Source of the DNA: Nocardiopsis sp. CNR-923
GTDB lineage: Bacteria > Actinomycetota > Actinomycetes > Streptosporangiales > Streptosporangiaceae
NCBI RefSeq assembly: GCF_001942255.1
Contig: NZ_MKKC01000076.1
Coordinates: 159,693-223,692, forward strand
Length of the DNA stretch: 64,000 bases
Direction: 5' to 3'
The position numbers and the translations under genes are program-made. The first letter of the stretch is position 1. Every line of letters starts with the position of its first letter. Under the pieces are notes generated by a model. The model worked only from the letters and a program-made list of their open reading frames with translations, had not been told where the DNA came from and ran no database searches. Shown here one piece after another: positions 8,850 through 18,226 of this stretch.

Positions 8850-9521
8850 TCAGTCCACGAGCCGCAGGACTCCGTAGTTGAAGCCCCTACGGCGGTAGAC
8901 GACGCTCGGAGCGTCCTTCACCTCGTCGTGGAAGAGGTAGAAGTCGTGTCCGACGAGTTCCATTTCCATCAGCGCCTGGTCGATGCTCATCGGCTTGGCC
9001 CGGTGGAACTTCTCCCGAACGATGACGGGAGTGCCCCCCTGGGTGTCGAGTTCGACGATGTCCTCGGAGAACCGCTCGCTGACCGCCGTTCCTCCGAACT
9101 CCTCCTCCCCGCGGCGCTGGACGGGGGGCGCCTGTTCCGCGGTGGTGGTCTCGGTGACGAGGTTCCCGGCGAGGTTCGCGGTCGCGGCCGCGACGGACAC
9201 CGGGGCGTGGTTCCCGCGGTGGACCTTGCGTCGGTCCGCCGCCTTGCGGAGTCGGGCCTCGATCTTGTCGATGGCGAGGTCGAGAGCCCCGTGCCGGTCC
9301 GCGGCCGCGGCCTCGCTGCGGATGACCGGACCGTTGGAGTGGATGGTCAGTTCAACCCGCTCGCGGACGTCGGCGAGCTTGGGGTTGCGCTCCGCGGACA
9401 CCTCCACGTCGACGCTCATGCCCTTGCGCTCCCACTTGGAGAGCCGTTCGAGCTTGTCCTCGACGTGCTGTCGGAACCTCTCGCTCACACCGGTGCGTCG
9501 ACCTTTGACGATGATGTCCAT
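8850..9521 (-). CDS. hpf: Ribosome hibernation-promoting factor, long form
   Basis: A 223-residue long-form HPF (RaiA/YfiA family), which pairs 70S ribosomes into inactive 100S dimers in stationary phase or stress. The N-terminal S30AE domain (about 1-100) starts MDIIVKGRRTGVSERFRQHV and is rich in Arg/Lys for 16S rRNA binding. A variable linker (about 110-160) follows. The C-terminal dimerisation domain has VREKFHRAKPMSIDQALMEM and ends FNYGVLRLVD. The ATG at 9521 follows an AAGGGGG ribosome site. The gene has an unusually long upstream region (about 800 bases), which suggests complex control. Confidence 0.95.
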   Translation of the reverse strand: MDIIVKGRRTGVSERFRQHVEDKLERLSKWERKGMSVDVEVSAERNPKLADVRERVELTIHSNGPVIRSEAAAADRHGALDLAIDKIEARLRKAADRRKVHRGNHAPVSVAAATANLAGNLVTETTTAEQAPPVQRRGEEEFGGTAVSERFSEDIVELDTQGGTPVIVREKFHRAKPMSIDQALMEMELVGHDFYLFHDEVKDAPSVVYRRRGFNYGVLRLVD

Positions 9522-10326
9522 AGGACCCCCTTCATCGCGTGGCCGCCGTGAAGGCGACGGCCAGGCTGGCTATGCTCCCTCCCGCCGTGGGGGGCGGAAG
9601 GGTGTCGCGCTAGCCCCCTTCCGCTGGTGGCCCCCCTGCCGGGGCCACGGCTCGGTTGGATGTGCGTATACCCATCACAGGCACCGTACTCACGCGCATC
9701 AGCATGTGAATCGCGCCCCCTGGGTAAGGGGTTTGGACATATGCCGGATACCGAACGTGATCATGCCTGCGAGGGGGCCGACGGTCCGGAGGGGAATGGG
9801 GCGAGCGCGTGGCGCACGTCCCCCGGCGGCGAGGAACCGGGTATGACTGAAAGGACGTGCTCCCGCGGGGTTCACCCTCGACGGTGAACCCCCGCGCGTG
9901 AGCATGCCACCCGTCCGGCCGACCTGGTCTTCGTCCCCACATCCGCCTGCTGAGAGTGTCGCCGCTCTTGTCCGCGACTACTGCTCTTCTCCCTGTCATG
10001 AGGGACATCGGGACCCTCCGCGGGGCAGGGCTTACCTCTAAGGCGCACCGTGATCGGTCGACGAAAAGTCGCCTTACGTGGGCCGTTTCGCCTGCGCCTG
10101 GCATCGGCTTGCCGGAACCGCTCCCCGGTTTCCCCAGGAGCTCGGTCATTCCGGCGCAACCACGGACCCGGACGGGTGCCATACCTGGACCGTAACCTGT
10201 CCCAGCGCGTCTGTCAGGTAGCCGGGGTCTCCCCCTCCCCTCACCCCACACCACAAATCCCTGCACAGGCAGGCTTTTCACCCGTTCACGAGAGGTTCGT
10301 AAAACCTTCGCAGCCGGAGCTCGCCC
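9522..10326. other. 805-base intergenic region upstream of hpf, structured, no gene seen
   Basis: No open frame here has plausible protein character. Two structured elements stand out: the strong hairpin at 9864-9896, and arms TAAGGCG (10039-10045) and CGCCTTA (10070-10076) enclosing a small GAC-GAAAA-GTC hairpin. Both could lie in an hpf leader transcript (minus strand). I compared the region by eye with the c-di-AMP (ydaO) and cobalamin riboswitch consensus and found no convincing match. It probably holds the hpf promoter(s) and perhaps an unannotated RNA. Confidence 0.5.
9864..9896. terminator. Strong hairpin in the hpf upstream region
   Basis: CGCGGGGTTCACC (9864-9876) pairs with 9883-9896 (one bulged C) around a six-base loop. 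It could end transcription from comF or form part of an hpf leader; its position alone does not decide. Confidence 0.5.
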
Positions 10327-11043
10327 TCACGGCCCGGCTCCGGGCGAACCGCCGTCCCACCAGCCGCGCTCGGCCAGCACCACGGCGCCCACCACCGGAA
10401 CACCCGCGTCACGCAGCGCGCGTGCGGCCTCGGCGACCGTCGCCCCGGTGGTCAGCACGTCGTCCACCACCACCGCCCGAAGACCCGACCGCACGGGACC
10501 GCCCACCGCACCGGGATCCGCCACGAAGGCTCCGCGCCGGTTGGTCAGTCGTTCGTCGCGGCCCAGCCCGACCTGTGGTCTGGCCCGCCGCCGGTACCGA
10601 AGGAGCCGAGCCACGCGTCCCGCTCCGGCGGAACGCTCCAGGCACACCGCCGCCAGTCGGTCGACCGGACGGGAGCGACGCCACGGCGGCCCCCGCCCGG
10701 GCACCGGCACGAGCAGGGTGTCCGGTCCGGACCACCCGGTCACCGCGTACACCGCGGCCAGACGAGCGCCGAGCGGAGCGGCCAGTGCGTCGGCACCGCC
10801 CTCCTTGAAGGCGAGCAGGACCCGGCGGTCGACCCCGGAGTAGGGTCCCGCCGCCCAGACGGGAGGGCATCCCGGCCGCGGGGCGCACTGCCGGGGCCGC
10901 CGTTCCAGGAGCCTCAGGCAGTCACCGCACAGCGGTCCGGGAGCGACCGAGCAAGCCGCGCAGGGTTGGGGCAGGAGCAGGTCCAGCAGCACCGAGAACA
11001 GGCGCTCCAGTACGCGCCGAGTCCGGCGGATCGCATCGTTCAC
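10327..11043 (-). CDS. comF: ComF-family phosphoribosyltransferase-like protein
   Basis: A 238-residue ComF/GntX-type protein. An N-terminal zinc site is formed by PQPCAACSVAPGPLCGDCL (four Cys). The C-terminal type-I phosphoribosyltransferase fold has the PRPP-loop VVVDDVLTTGATVAEA. In naturally competent bacteria ComF aids uptake of single-stranded DNA; in actinomycetes its role is unsettled. The GTG at 11043 is preferred because the family begins just before the zinc site, and longer starts give only low-complexity Arg/Pro sequence. The ribosome site is weak. A perfect hairpin lies only 12 bases upstream of the start. Confidence 0.88.
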   Translation of the reverse strand: MNDAIRRTRRVLERLFSVLLDLLLPQPCAACSVAPGPLCGDCLRLLERRPRQCAPRPGCPPVWAAGPYSGVDRRVLLAFKEGGADALAAPLGARLAAVYAVTGWSGPDTLLVPVPGRGPPWRRSRPVDRLAAVCLERSAGAGRVARLLRYRRRARPQVGLGRDERLTNRRGAFVADPGAVGGPVRSGLRAVVVDDVLTTGATVAEAARALRDAGVPVVGAVVLAERGWWDGGSPGAGP

Positions 11044-11348
11044 GCGACCAGGATCCGCTGGCGGCCCGCCGGGCCGCCAGCGGCGGTTCTGTATCTGTGG
11101 ACAACCGGACCCGCACCGCGGACGCGCCGCGGTCGCCAGCCGGCCGACGCGAGCGTCCGGGGCCGTGGGGCGCCGCACCCGCACAGCGCAGCCGCCTCGG
11201 GCGCCGCGGTCGGGACCGCTCAAGCGCGAACCCGGTCGCGCTGATCGCCGCGAACCGCGCCGGGGCCGCGCGAGCGCGGACCGGGGCCGCCATGCCGGGC
11301 GGCCCCAGCTCCCGCCGACGCGCATCCGCGGCGCCCCGGCCGTCCCGG
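11044..11348. other. Intergenic region between lpqB and comF with a 13-bp hairpin
   Basis: This 305-base stretch holds no supported gene. A perfect 13-bp stem with loop GCC lies at 11055-11083. On the minus-strand transcript it falls after lpqB and directly ahead of the comF start, so it may end lpqB transcripts or limit comF translation. Confidence 0.5.
11055..11083 (-). terminator. 13-bp hairpin after lpqB, directly before comF
   Basis: CCGCTGGCGGCCC (11055-11067) pairs fully with 11071-11083, loop 11068-11070. It is close enough to the comF start (11043) to mask its ribosome site, so an attenuator role is as likely as termination. Confidence 0.55.
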
Positions 11349-13237
11349 TCAGCCGGGGTAGTTCGGCGAGACTCCCTCCACCACGCTCTGCCAGTTCAGG
11401 CGGTCATTGGAGAGGTACACGTTGCCGTCCTCGGACCCCGCGATCAGCGGCTGCCCCGGAGCGCCCGACACGCTCGTGATCCCCGAGGGGGGAGCCCCGG
11501 CGCTCGTGGCGGGCGTGCCCCCGTCCAGCGCGACCAGGAAGGCCTGGCGGGTGCCGCCCTCGCGACTGCCCAACACGACCAGCTGGTCCCCGGAGCGCCA
11601 GGCGACGTCCGTGACGTCGGCGAGCTCTCCGGCCAGGGTGACGAAGTCCCCGACGGACACCCGTCCGTCACCGTCCACCGCCACCCGGCCCACCTCCAGC
11701 GACCGCTGGCCGTCGACCTCGGTCACGACCGCGGCGCGGGCCCCGTCCCGGGAGATGCGCAAGTCCGCCACCGCGCGGTCGTCCAGCTCCGAGATGTCGA
11801 CCCCGACCACCTCGTCGCCGTCGCGCAGCGTCCACAGGGCCGTCGCGCCCGGCTCGGCCGGTGTGTCGGAGCTCAGGCCCTCCGACGCGTTCCCGCCCTC
11901 GGAGTCGCCCGCCGCGTCGCCCCCGTCGTCCTCGGACTCGTCGCTCCCGGCGGGCCCCTCGGTCTCCTCGACCACCCACAGGTGGCCGTCCACGTCCCAC
12001 GACAGGTCGGTGAAGACCCCGTCCGACAGGACCTCCCGATACTCCGCGCCCGCGCTGGCGAAACTGGTCACGACCTCGCCCCCGCCCACGGTGATACCCG
12101 CGACGGTGCCCTCCCGCATCGAGACGGCGTAGCGCTCCAGCGGCACGTCGCCCGCGCCCAGCGGGCCGGGCACCCGCTCGGCGTCGGAGAACGCCTCAGC
12201 GCCGAGTTCGGCCGCCGACCACAGCTGCCTCTCCTGCATGTAGTAGGCGCGCAGCCCGGCCGCGGCAGCGCCGGGGCCCACCTCGGCCCAGTGGTCGCTG
12301 CCCGGTCGGGGAAGCTCGGCGCTCTCCCCCTCCGCCTGCTGGAAGGCGACCTCGGAGTCGTTCACCACCAGCATGAACTCCTGCACCTCGGGCAGTTGGC
12401 GCAGCGTCCAGGCGATCTGGGCGCCCATGCGGTACTCGTCCACCCGGCCCACTCCGTCGATGCGGATCACGGCGCGCTCCTCGTCGACCCGCACGGTGGT
12501 GCTCTCCGGCAGGGTCGAGTCGACCGCGGGCGCAACCAGTCGGTGGGGCCGGCGACGAGGTGGTCCAGCAGACGTTCGGCCAGGTCCGACTCGTCGGCGC
12601 TCACGGAGAGGTACACGGGGTCCGGCACCAGGGCGGACCGCTCGCGGTTGTAGTAGTAGAGGTTGAACGGTCGGTGCGTGCGCTCCACGTCGAGCTGGCT
12701 CAGGACCAGCTCCTCGGTCAGTTCGCTCACCCGCCACTCGCCCTCGGGGTCGCCGCCCTCCCTGACCAGTGTGAAGGGCAGGTCCAGGAGGGTGCCGGAC
12801 TCACTCGGGACGTATTTGCCGGACGCGTCGATCGTGGCCACCAGGGAGGTGCGCATCCGCACGCTGGCGGTCAGTCCGTCGGCGCTGATCTCCGACGAGA
12901 GGTCCACCGTCTCGGTGTCGGAGTACACCTGGACGGTGTCGCCCGGGGACCACTGCTGGCCGGTCTCCTCGGTCATGTAGCTGCGGGCCGCGTCGTGGTC
13001 CTCCTCGAAGCTGCCCATGTCCCTGAGGAATCCCCGCACGAGGGCCTCCGGGCCCATGCCCTGCTGCGGTCCGGCCGGAAGCAGCCGCACGTACACCCCG
13101 CTGTCCCCCGAGGCGCCCCCGCCGTCGCCGGGAACGACGGGCCCGGTCACGGGCACGGTGGCGCAGGCCACGAGCGACACGCACGTCAGCGCCGCCGCGG
13201 CGGATGCTCCCGCGCCCCGTCGGATCCGATCCCTCAC
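11349..13237 (-). CDS. lpqB: Lipoprotein LpqB (MtrAB-associated), frame broken near 12533
   Basis: LpqB is a membrane lipoprotein that works with the MtrB sensor kinase in actinobacterial cell-wall and division control. The N-terminal frame has a signal peptide with lipobox SLVAC (Cys25) and the LpqB N-terminal domain. The second frame carries the GerMN domain (STTVRVDEERAVIRIDG) and a beta-propeller-like C-terminus ending SNDRLNWQSVVEGVSPNYPG. Restoring one G, so that TGGTTGCGCCCGCG becomes TGGTTGGCGCCCGCG, gives LVAGPTDWLAPAVDSTLPE and about 629 residues, the expected length. The GTG start at 13237 overlaps the mtrB stop, typical of translational coupling. A break here in an otherwise complete gene is probably sequence error. 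Confidence 0.93.
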
Positions 13238-15032
13238 GTGTCCTCCCCACCCGGGTCGGCGAGCTCGTCGTCGTGGTCGGAGCGGTCGGACCGCTCGTTC
13301 GCGCCCCCGTTGTCCCTGTCCCCGTAGGCGGCGAAGTTGCGGCCGAGGGCGATCTCCGGAGGAACCAGGGGAAGCGGGGAGCCGCGCAGTTCGGCCCCCG
13401 ACCTGCGCGGAAGGGAGAGCCGGAACTGTGATCCCTGCCCCGGCATGCCCCAGGCCTGGAGCCAACCGCCGTGCAGCTGCGCGTCCTCCTTGGCGATGGC
13501 CAGACCGAGTCCGGTGCCGCCGGTGGTGCGCACGCGCGCCGGGTCGGCCCGCCAGAAGCGGTCGAAGCACAGGTGCTCCTCCCCCTCCTTGAGCCCGACC
13601 CCGAAGTCGCGGACGGCCACCGCCACCGAGTCGCGGTCGCCCGCCGCCGCGACGACGACGTCACGGCCCTCGCTGTGCTCGATGGCGTTGACGATGAGGT
13701 TGCGCAGGATCCGGTTGATCCGCCGGGTGTCGAACTCGGCCACGCAGGGTTCGGCGGGCAGCCGCAGGACCACCTTGATCCCACGGCGCTCGGCGATCTG
13801 CTCGGCGTCGCCGACTGCCTTCATCACGGCGTCGCGGATGTCCGCCGACTCGGTGCCGAGGGTGGCGCGCCCGCGTCGTGGCGGCTGATCTCCAGCAGGT
13901 CGCCCAACAGCTCCTCGAACCGCTCCACCTGGCTCTGGAGCAGCTCGACCGACCGCCGTTGCGTGGGTTCGAACTCCTCGCGGTCGTCGAACAACAGGTC
14001 GCCCGCCATCTTGATGGTGGTCAGCGGGGTGCGCAGTTCGTGGGAGACGTCGGAGACGAACTGGCGCTGGAGCTTGGACAGCTCCTCCAGCTCCTGGATC
14101 TTCTCCTGGAGGGTGCCCGCCATGTCGTTGAACGAGACCGCCAGCCGTGCGAGATCGTCCTCGCCCTGCACGGTCATGCGTTCGGCGAGGTCGCCCGCGG
14201 CGAGCCGCTCAGCCGAGCGCGCCGCGGACCGGACCGGGCTGACCACCTGGCGGGTGATGACGAAGGCGATCAGGCCCAGGAGCACCACCAACAGCCCGCC
14301 GACGAGCGCGACGGTGCGTTGGACCAGGTCGAGGATCTCCTGCTCGTGCTGGAGCGGGAAGACGTAGTAGAGCTCGTAGGCGTAGGTCAGCTGGGCGCCG
14401 ACCACGAGGGCGGGCTCGGTGGTTCCGTCCCGTTCGATGCTCGTGTACGTGTGGTACTGCTGCTCGGTGGACTCGGACCGCCGGACCTCGTTGACGAGCC
14501 GCTCGGGGACGCTCTCCTCCAGCCGCTGGGGGGAGCTGTTCTCGTCGGTCGCCCACCCGTTCTCACCGTTGACCGACGGTCGGATCACGACACCGTACAG
14601 CCCGGTGTCCCCACTGCGGCTGTGCAGTTCGCTCGTGATGTTGTACAGGAGCCGGTTGCGGTCCCCGACCTCGTTCTCCCGGAGTTCGGTGAGCGCGAGG
14701 TTGAGCCCCGCCCGGTGGTCGTTGACGGCGGTGGAGATCTTGGCCTCCAGGAGGCCGCCGCGCACCTGGCTGACCAGGACGTAGCCCAACCCCACCATCA
14801 CGACGAGGGACAGCACCAGGGTCGTGGAGATCACCCGCAGGTGCAGGGAGCGGCGCCAGTTGGTCTGAACACCGCGCACCAACGCTCGGGCGGCCCGCTG
14901 GGCGAAGGCGTAGGTCCTGGTCAGGCTGCTTCCCGGATCGCCTGACTCGCCCGCGGGCGTTCCCGTGGCCGGGGCGGCCCGGCCCTCCCCGGGGTCGGCC
15001 CCCCGGTCGTCCTCGGGTACGGCTGGCGTCAT
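13234..15032 (-). CDS. mtrB: Sensor histidine kinase MtrB, frame broken near 13867
   Basis: The kinase partner of MtrA, controlling cell wall, division and osmotic response genes. It has a membrane helix at about 68-90, an extracellular sensor region, a second helix near 235-255 (LVGGLLVVLLGLIAFVITRQ), HAMP, and the HisKA box VSDVSHELRTPLTTIKMAG. After the frame change come the HATPase boxes NLIVNAIEHSEG, VRDFGVGL and GGTGLGLAIAKEDAQLHGG. One base restored near 13867 (GCGGGCGCCGCCACC) gives DAGAATLGTE and 599 residues. The ATG at 15032 is 17 bases after the mtrA stop. The stop overlaps the lpqB start, so mtrA-mtrB-lpqB is one operon. Confidence 0.95.
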
Positions 15033-15049
15033 GTGCGGGTGGGCGCGGA

Positions 15050-15727
15050 TCAGGCGGTACCGGCCTTGTAACCGACACCGCGGACGGTCACGACGACCTC
15101 GGGGTGCTCGGGGTCCTTCTCGATCTTGGCCCGCAGCCGCTGCACGTGGACGTTGACCAGACGGGTGTCGGCGGCGTGGCGGTACCCCCAGACCTGTTCG
15201 AGCAGGACCTCGCGGGTGAACACCTGGCGCGGCTTGCGGGCCAGGGCGACCAGCAGGTCGAACTCCAGCGGGGTCAGGCTGATCTGCTCCCCGTCGCGGC
15301 GCACGGCGTGCCCGGCGACGTCGATGGTGATGTCCCCGATCTGGAGGACCTCGGGAGCGGGTTCCTCGGTGCGGCGCAGACGCACGCGCACGCGGGCCAC
15401 CAGCTCCTTGGGCTTGAAGGGCTTGACGATGTAGTCGTCAGCGCCGGACTCCAGGCCGAGGACGACGTCGATGGTGTCGCTCTTGGCGGTGAGCATCACG
15501 ATCGGGACGCCGGACTCGGCGCGGATCTGACGGCAGACGTCGATGCCGTCGGCGCCGGGCAGCATCAGGTCAAGGAGCACCAGGTCGGGTTTGGTCTCGC
15601 GGAAGGCCTCCAGGGCCTTGTCCCCGTCGTGGACGAACGACGGCTCGAAGCCCTCTCCCCGCAGCACGATGCCGAGCATCTCGGCGAGGGCGAGGTCGTC
15701 GTCGACGACCAGTACACGTCCCTTCAT
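15050..15727 (-). CDS. mtrA: Response regulator MtrA
   Basis: A 225-residue OmpR-class response regulator. The receiver domain has the acidic pair in VLVVDDDLALAE, the phospho-acceptor Asp53 in LVLLDLMLPG, and the conserved Lys in DYIVKPFKPKELVARV. The winged-helix DNA-binding domain shows LTPLEFDLLVALARKPRQVF and ends VVVTVRGVGYKAGTA. This is the highly conserved actinobacterial MtrA. First gene of the mtrA-mtrB-lpqB operon. Intact frame. Confidence 0.97.
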   Translation of the reverse strand: MKGRVLVVDDDLALAEMLGIVLRGEGFEPSFVHDGDKALEAFRETKPDLVLLDLMLPGADGIDVCRQIRAESGVPIVMLTAKSDTIDVVLGLESGADDYIVKPFKPKELVARVRVRLRRTEEPAPEVLQIGDITIDVAGHAVRRDGEQISLTPLEFDLLVALARKPRQVFTREVLLEQVWGYRHAADTRLVNVHVQRLRAKIEKDPEHPEVVVTVRGVGYKAGTA

Positions 15728-16158
15728 AGGTGCGTCCGGCGCCGGGCGCGGGCGCCCCTGGCGGGCGGAACCTCGCGGCGCCTACTCCTCTCTCCTGGAA
15801 CATCTTGAGCGTCGGATGTGGGCGGTGCCCGGGTTCCCCTGTGCGCGGGGAACCGCAGTCGTCCCCCAACTTTGCCACCTTCGGACCACGTTGGAAGAGC
15901 TGTCGACGTTATCTGGCCCTGCGGGCCGGTTTCGGCCACCGGCGGCGGCGACCCGGTTGAGCTGCACCGGGAGCGGTCACCGTTGAACCGGTTGATAACA
16001 GAAAGCATACAAAAGGAATGAAGTGCCTAGGTTGCGTGGGTCACGGCCACGGTGCCGCCTAAGTGCGGTGCGACTGGCCGGTAGGTTGGGGAGGAAGCGC
16101 GATCCACCAGGGATTTCGTTCACGCAGCGTAGCCGAAAGTCACGGAGGGCTGGGCCAG
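15728..16158. other. Divergent intergenic region between mtrA and a Pro/Tyr-rich membrane-protein gene
   Basis: These 431 bases must hold the mtrA promoter and that of the plus-strand operon. A notably AT-richer patch at about 15980-16022 includes TTGAACCGGTTGA (an imperfect palindrome) and a run TACAAAAGG, and is the likeliest promoter area. I see no supported gene. Confidence 0.45.
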
Positions 16159-17600
16159 ATGAGCCAGGAGGACGACCACCGCGACTCTCCGGGAACCGCC
16201 CCGGAAGGTTCGGAGCCCCGACGTCCCTCCGCTTCCGGAACCCCCGAGTCGGACGGCGGCTGGTCCGCCCCCGGACGGGGTCCGGCGTCGGGCGCGAAGG
16301 GCGGGGCCGCCCCGGCGCCGGGCCCCGAACCCGCCCGGGGGTACGCGGCGCCCCGGTTCGCGCCACCCGGAACGGCTCCCGGATACGGGCAGCCCGAAAC
16401 GCGTCCGGGTACGAGCACGCGGGCGGCGCACCCGGGTACCCGCCCCCCGCCTACCCGCCACCGGGTTACCCGCCACCGGGTTACGCGGCGCCGGGTTACG
16501 CGCCGCCGGGCTACGCGGCACCCGGCCACGCCCATCCGCCCGCGGGCCACGGGTACCAGCACCCCGCGACGGGTCGTCCGGCCGCGCCCAAGCCCGGTGT
16601 CGTGCCACTGCGCCCGATGACCGTCGGCGACCTGTTCAACGGCTCGTTCGCCCTCATCCGGAACAACCCGAGGACCACCGTGGGCCTGGCGATGATCGTC
16701 GTCGCGGTCACGAGCGTCGTCAGCGCCATCGGCTTCGGCGGGACCATGGCCGACTACGGGGTCTTCGTCGACCAGGCGTTCAACGATCCGACTTCCATCG
16801 ATCCCGACAACCCGATGCCGGTGTCGGTCTGGTCGCTGGTGGCCAGCTACTCCGGGGCGCTCCTGTCCCAGGCCGGGATCATCCTGGTCACCGGACTGCT
16901 GACGGCGGTCGTCGGACTCGCCGTCCTGGGCCGCACGCTCACACCCGGCCAGGCGTGGGCCGCCGTCCGCGACCGGATGTGGGCGGTTGTGCGGCTGGCC
17001 CTGACGCAGCTCTTCATCTTCCTCGGACTGACGCTCGCCGCGGTCGCGGTCACGGTCGTCGGCGTTCTCGTCGGCGTCGCCGTCCTGGCCTCCGGGCCGG
17101 CCGGTCTGGGCATCGTCATCCTCGTCCTCGGTGTGGCGGCCGGGCTCGCGGCGTTCGCGGTGTTCGTGTGGATCGCCGTGCGCATCCTGTTCGCCATGCC
17201 GGTCGTCGTCCTGGAACGGGTGGGCGTGTTCGCCGCCCTGGCCCGGTCCTGGAACCTGACCAGGGGCAGCTGGTGGCGGGTCTTCGGCGTCATCCTGCTG
17301 ACGACGCTCCTCGTCCAGGTCATCGGCGGAATACTCACCGCGCCGTTCAGCGGCACGGCGGTCGTGCTGGTGATCGCCTTCCCGATGGAGGCGTGGATGC
17401 CCGTCGTCTCGGGCGCGATCGTCTACGTCGGCACCGTCGTCATCAGCGCGATCACCACCCCGTTCACCGTGGGCGTGACCACTCTGCTCTACATCGACCT
17501 GCGCATGCGGCGCGAGGGCCTCGACCTGCGGCTGCACGAGGTCGCCCGGGCGGGCCGCGAGGCGGGCCCGGAGATCTACCTTCCGGAGTGGCGCGCGTGA
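16159..17600 (+). CDS. Pro/Tyr-rich multi-pass membrane protein, frame broken near 16407
   Basis: The ATG at 16159 follows GGAGGG. The first frame is a disordered, charged N-terminus. After one base is restored near 16407 it continues into YPPPGY/YAAPGY-type repeats (about residues 85-125). The rest is a membrane domain opening PLRPMTVGDLFNGSFALIRN with about six hydrophobic segments, resembling the glycerophosphodiester-phosphodiesterase membrane-domain family. Repaired length about 480 residues. It begins a plus-strand operon with DUF4129, DUF4350, moxR and DUF58, the arrangement seen next to mtrA in Streptomyces. The stop overlaps the next start (GTGA). Molecular role not known. Confidence 0.82.
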
Positions 17601-18226
17601 CTGCGACGGGCGTCGCGGAGGTGACCCGCGAGGAGGGTCGCAGACGCGCGGTCGAGGAGCTGTCCGACCCCCTCTACGGCGAACGGACGCCCTCACTCCT
17701 CGACCGGATCCGCGAGTGGGTCTTCGACCTCCTCGCCGGGCTGATCGAGGCCGGCTCCGGTGTCGTCGGCGGCTGGGCCGTGCTCGGCCCCCTCCTGGCG
17801 GTGCTCGCGGTCCTGCTGGTGTGGTTGGTCGTCTACCTCCGTCCGTCGTCGGGCCGCCGCCGCGGCGCGGCCGTCCACGCGGAGGCTCCGCTGTCCGTGG
17901 CCGACCACCGGGCCGCCGCCGAGCGGCACGAGGCCGCCGAGGAGTACGCCGCGGCCGTCACCGAGCGGTTGCGCGCCATCAGCGTCGCGCTGGAGGAGCG
18001 CGCCGTGCTCACGCCCCGCCTCGGGCGCACCGCCACCGAACTGGCCCAGGAGGCCTCGGTCGTGCTGCCGGGCGAGGCGGGCGGCCTGTCCGAGGGCGCC
18101 CGGATCTTCAACGACGTGGCCTACGGCGACCGTCCGGCCACCGCCGAGTCCGCCCGAATCCTGCGCGAACTGGACCTACGGCTGGAGTCCGCCCGCCCGG
18201 TGGCGGCCCAGGAGGAGGCCCGGTGA
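17597..18226 (+). CDS. DUF4129 membrane protein
   Basis: A 209-residue protein with a short N-terminus, one strong membrane helix at about residues 55-80 (WAVLGPLLAVLAVLLVWLVVYL) and a helical cytoplasmic C-terminal domain with RLRAISVALEERAVLTPRLG and a conserved FNDVAYGDRPAT segment. This matches the DUF4129 domain found in MoxR/DUF58 operons and in transglutaminase-like proteins. The GTG start at 17597 overlaps the previous stop, and the TGA overlaps the next GTG, so it is tightly coupled in the operon. Function unknown; it is taken to belong to a MoxR-linked envelope complex. Confidence 0.85.
   Translation: MTATGVAEVTREEGRRRAVEELSDPLYGERTPSLLDRIREWVFDLLAGLIEAGSGVVGGWAVLGPLLAVLAVLLVWLVVYLRPSSGRRRGAAVHAEAPLSVADHRAAAERHEAAEEYAAAVTERLRAISVALEERAVLTPRLGRTATELAQEASVVLPGEAGGLSEGARIFNDVAYGDRPATAESARILRELDLRLESARPVAAQEEAR

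Noticed and set aside
9961..10200. A riboswitch upstream of hpf
   Set aside because: Stretches such as GGGGAAACCGGGGAGC hinted at a c-di-AMP or cobalamin riboswitch, but the conserved core segments are absent and the nearest start codon is about 500 bases away.
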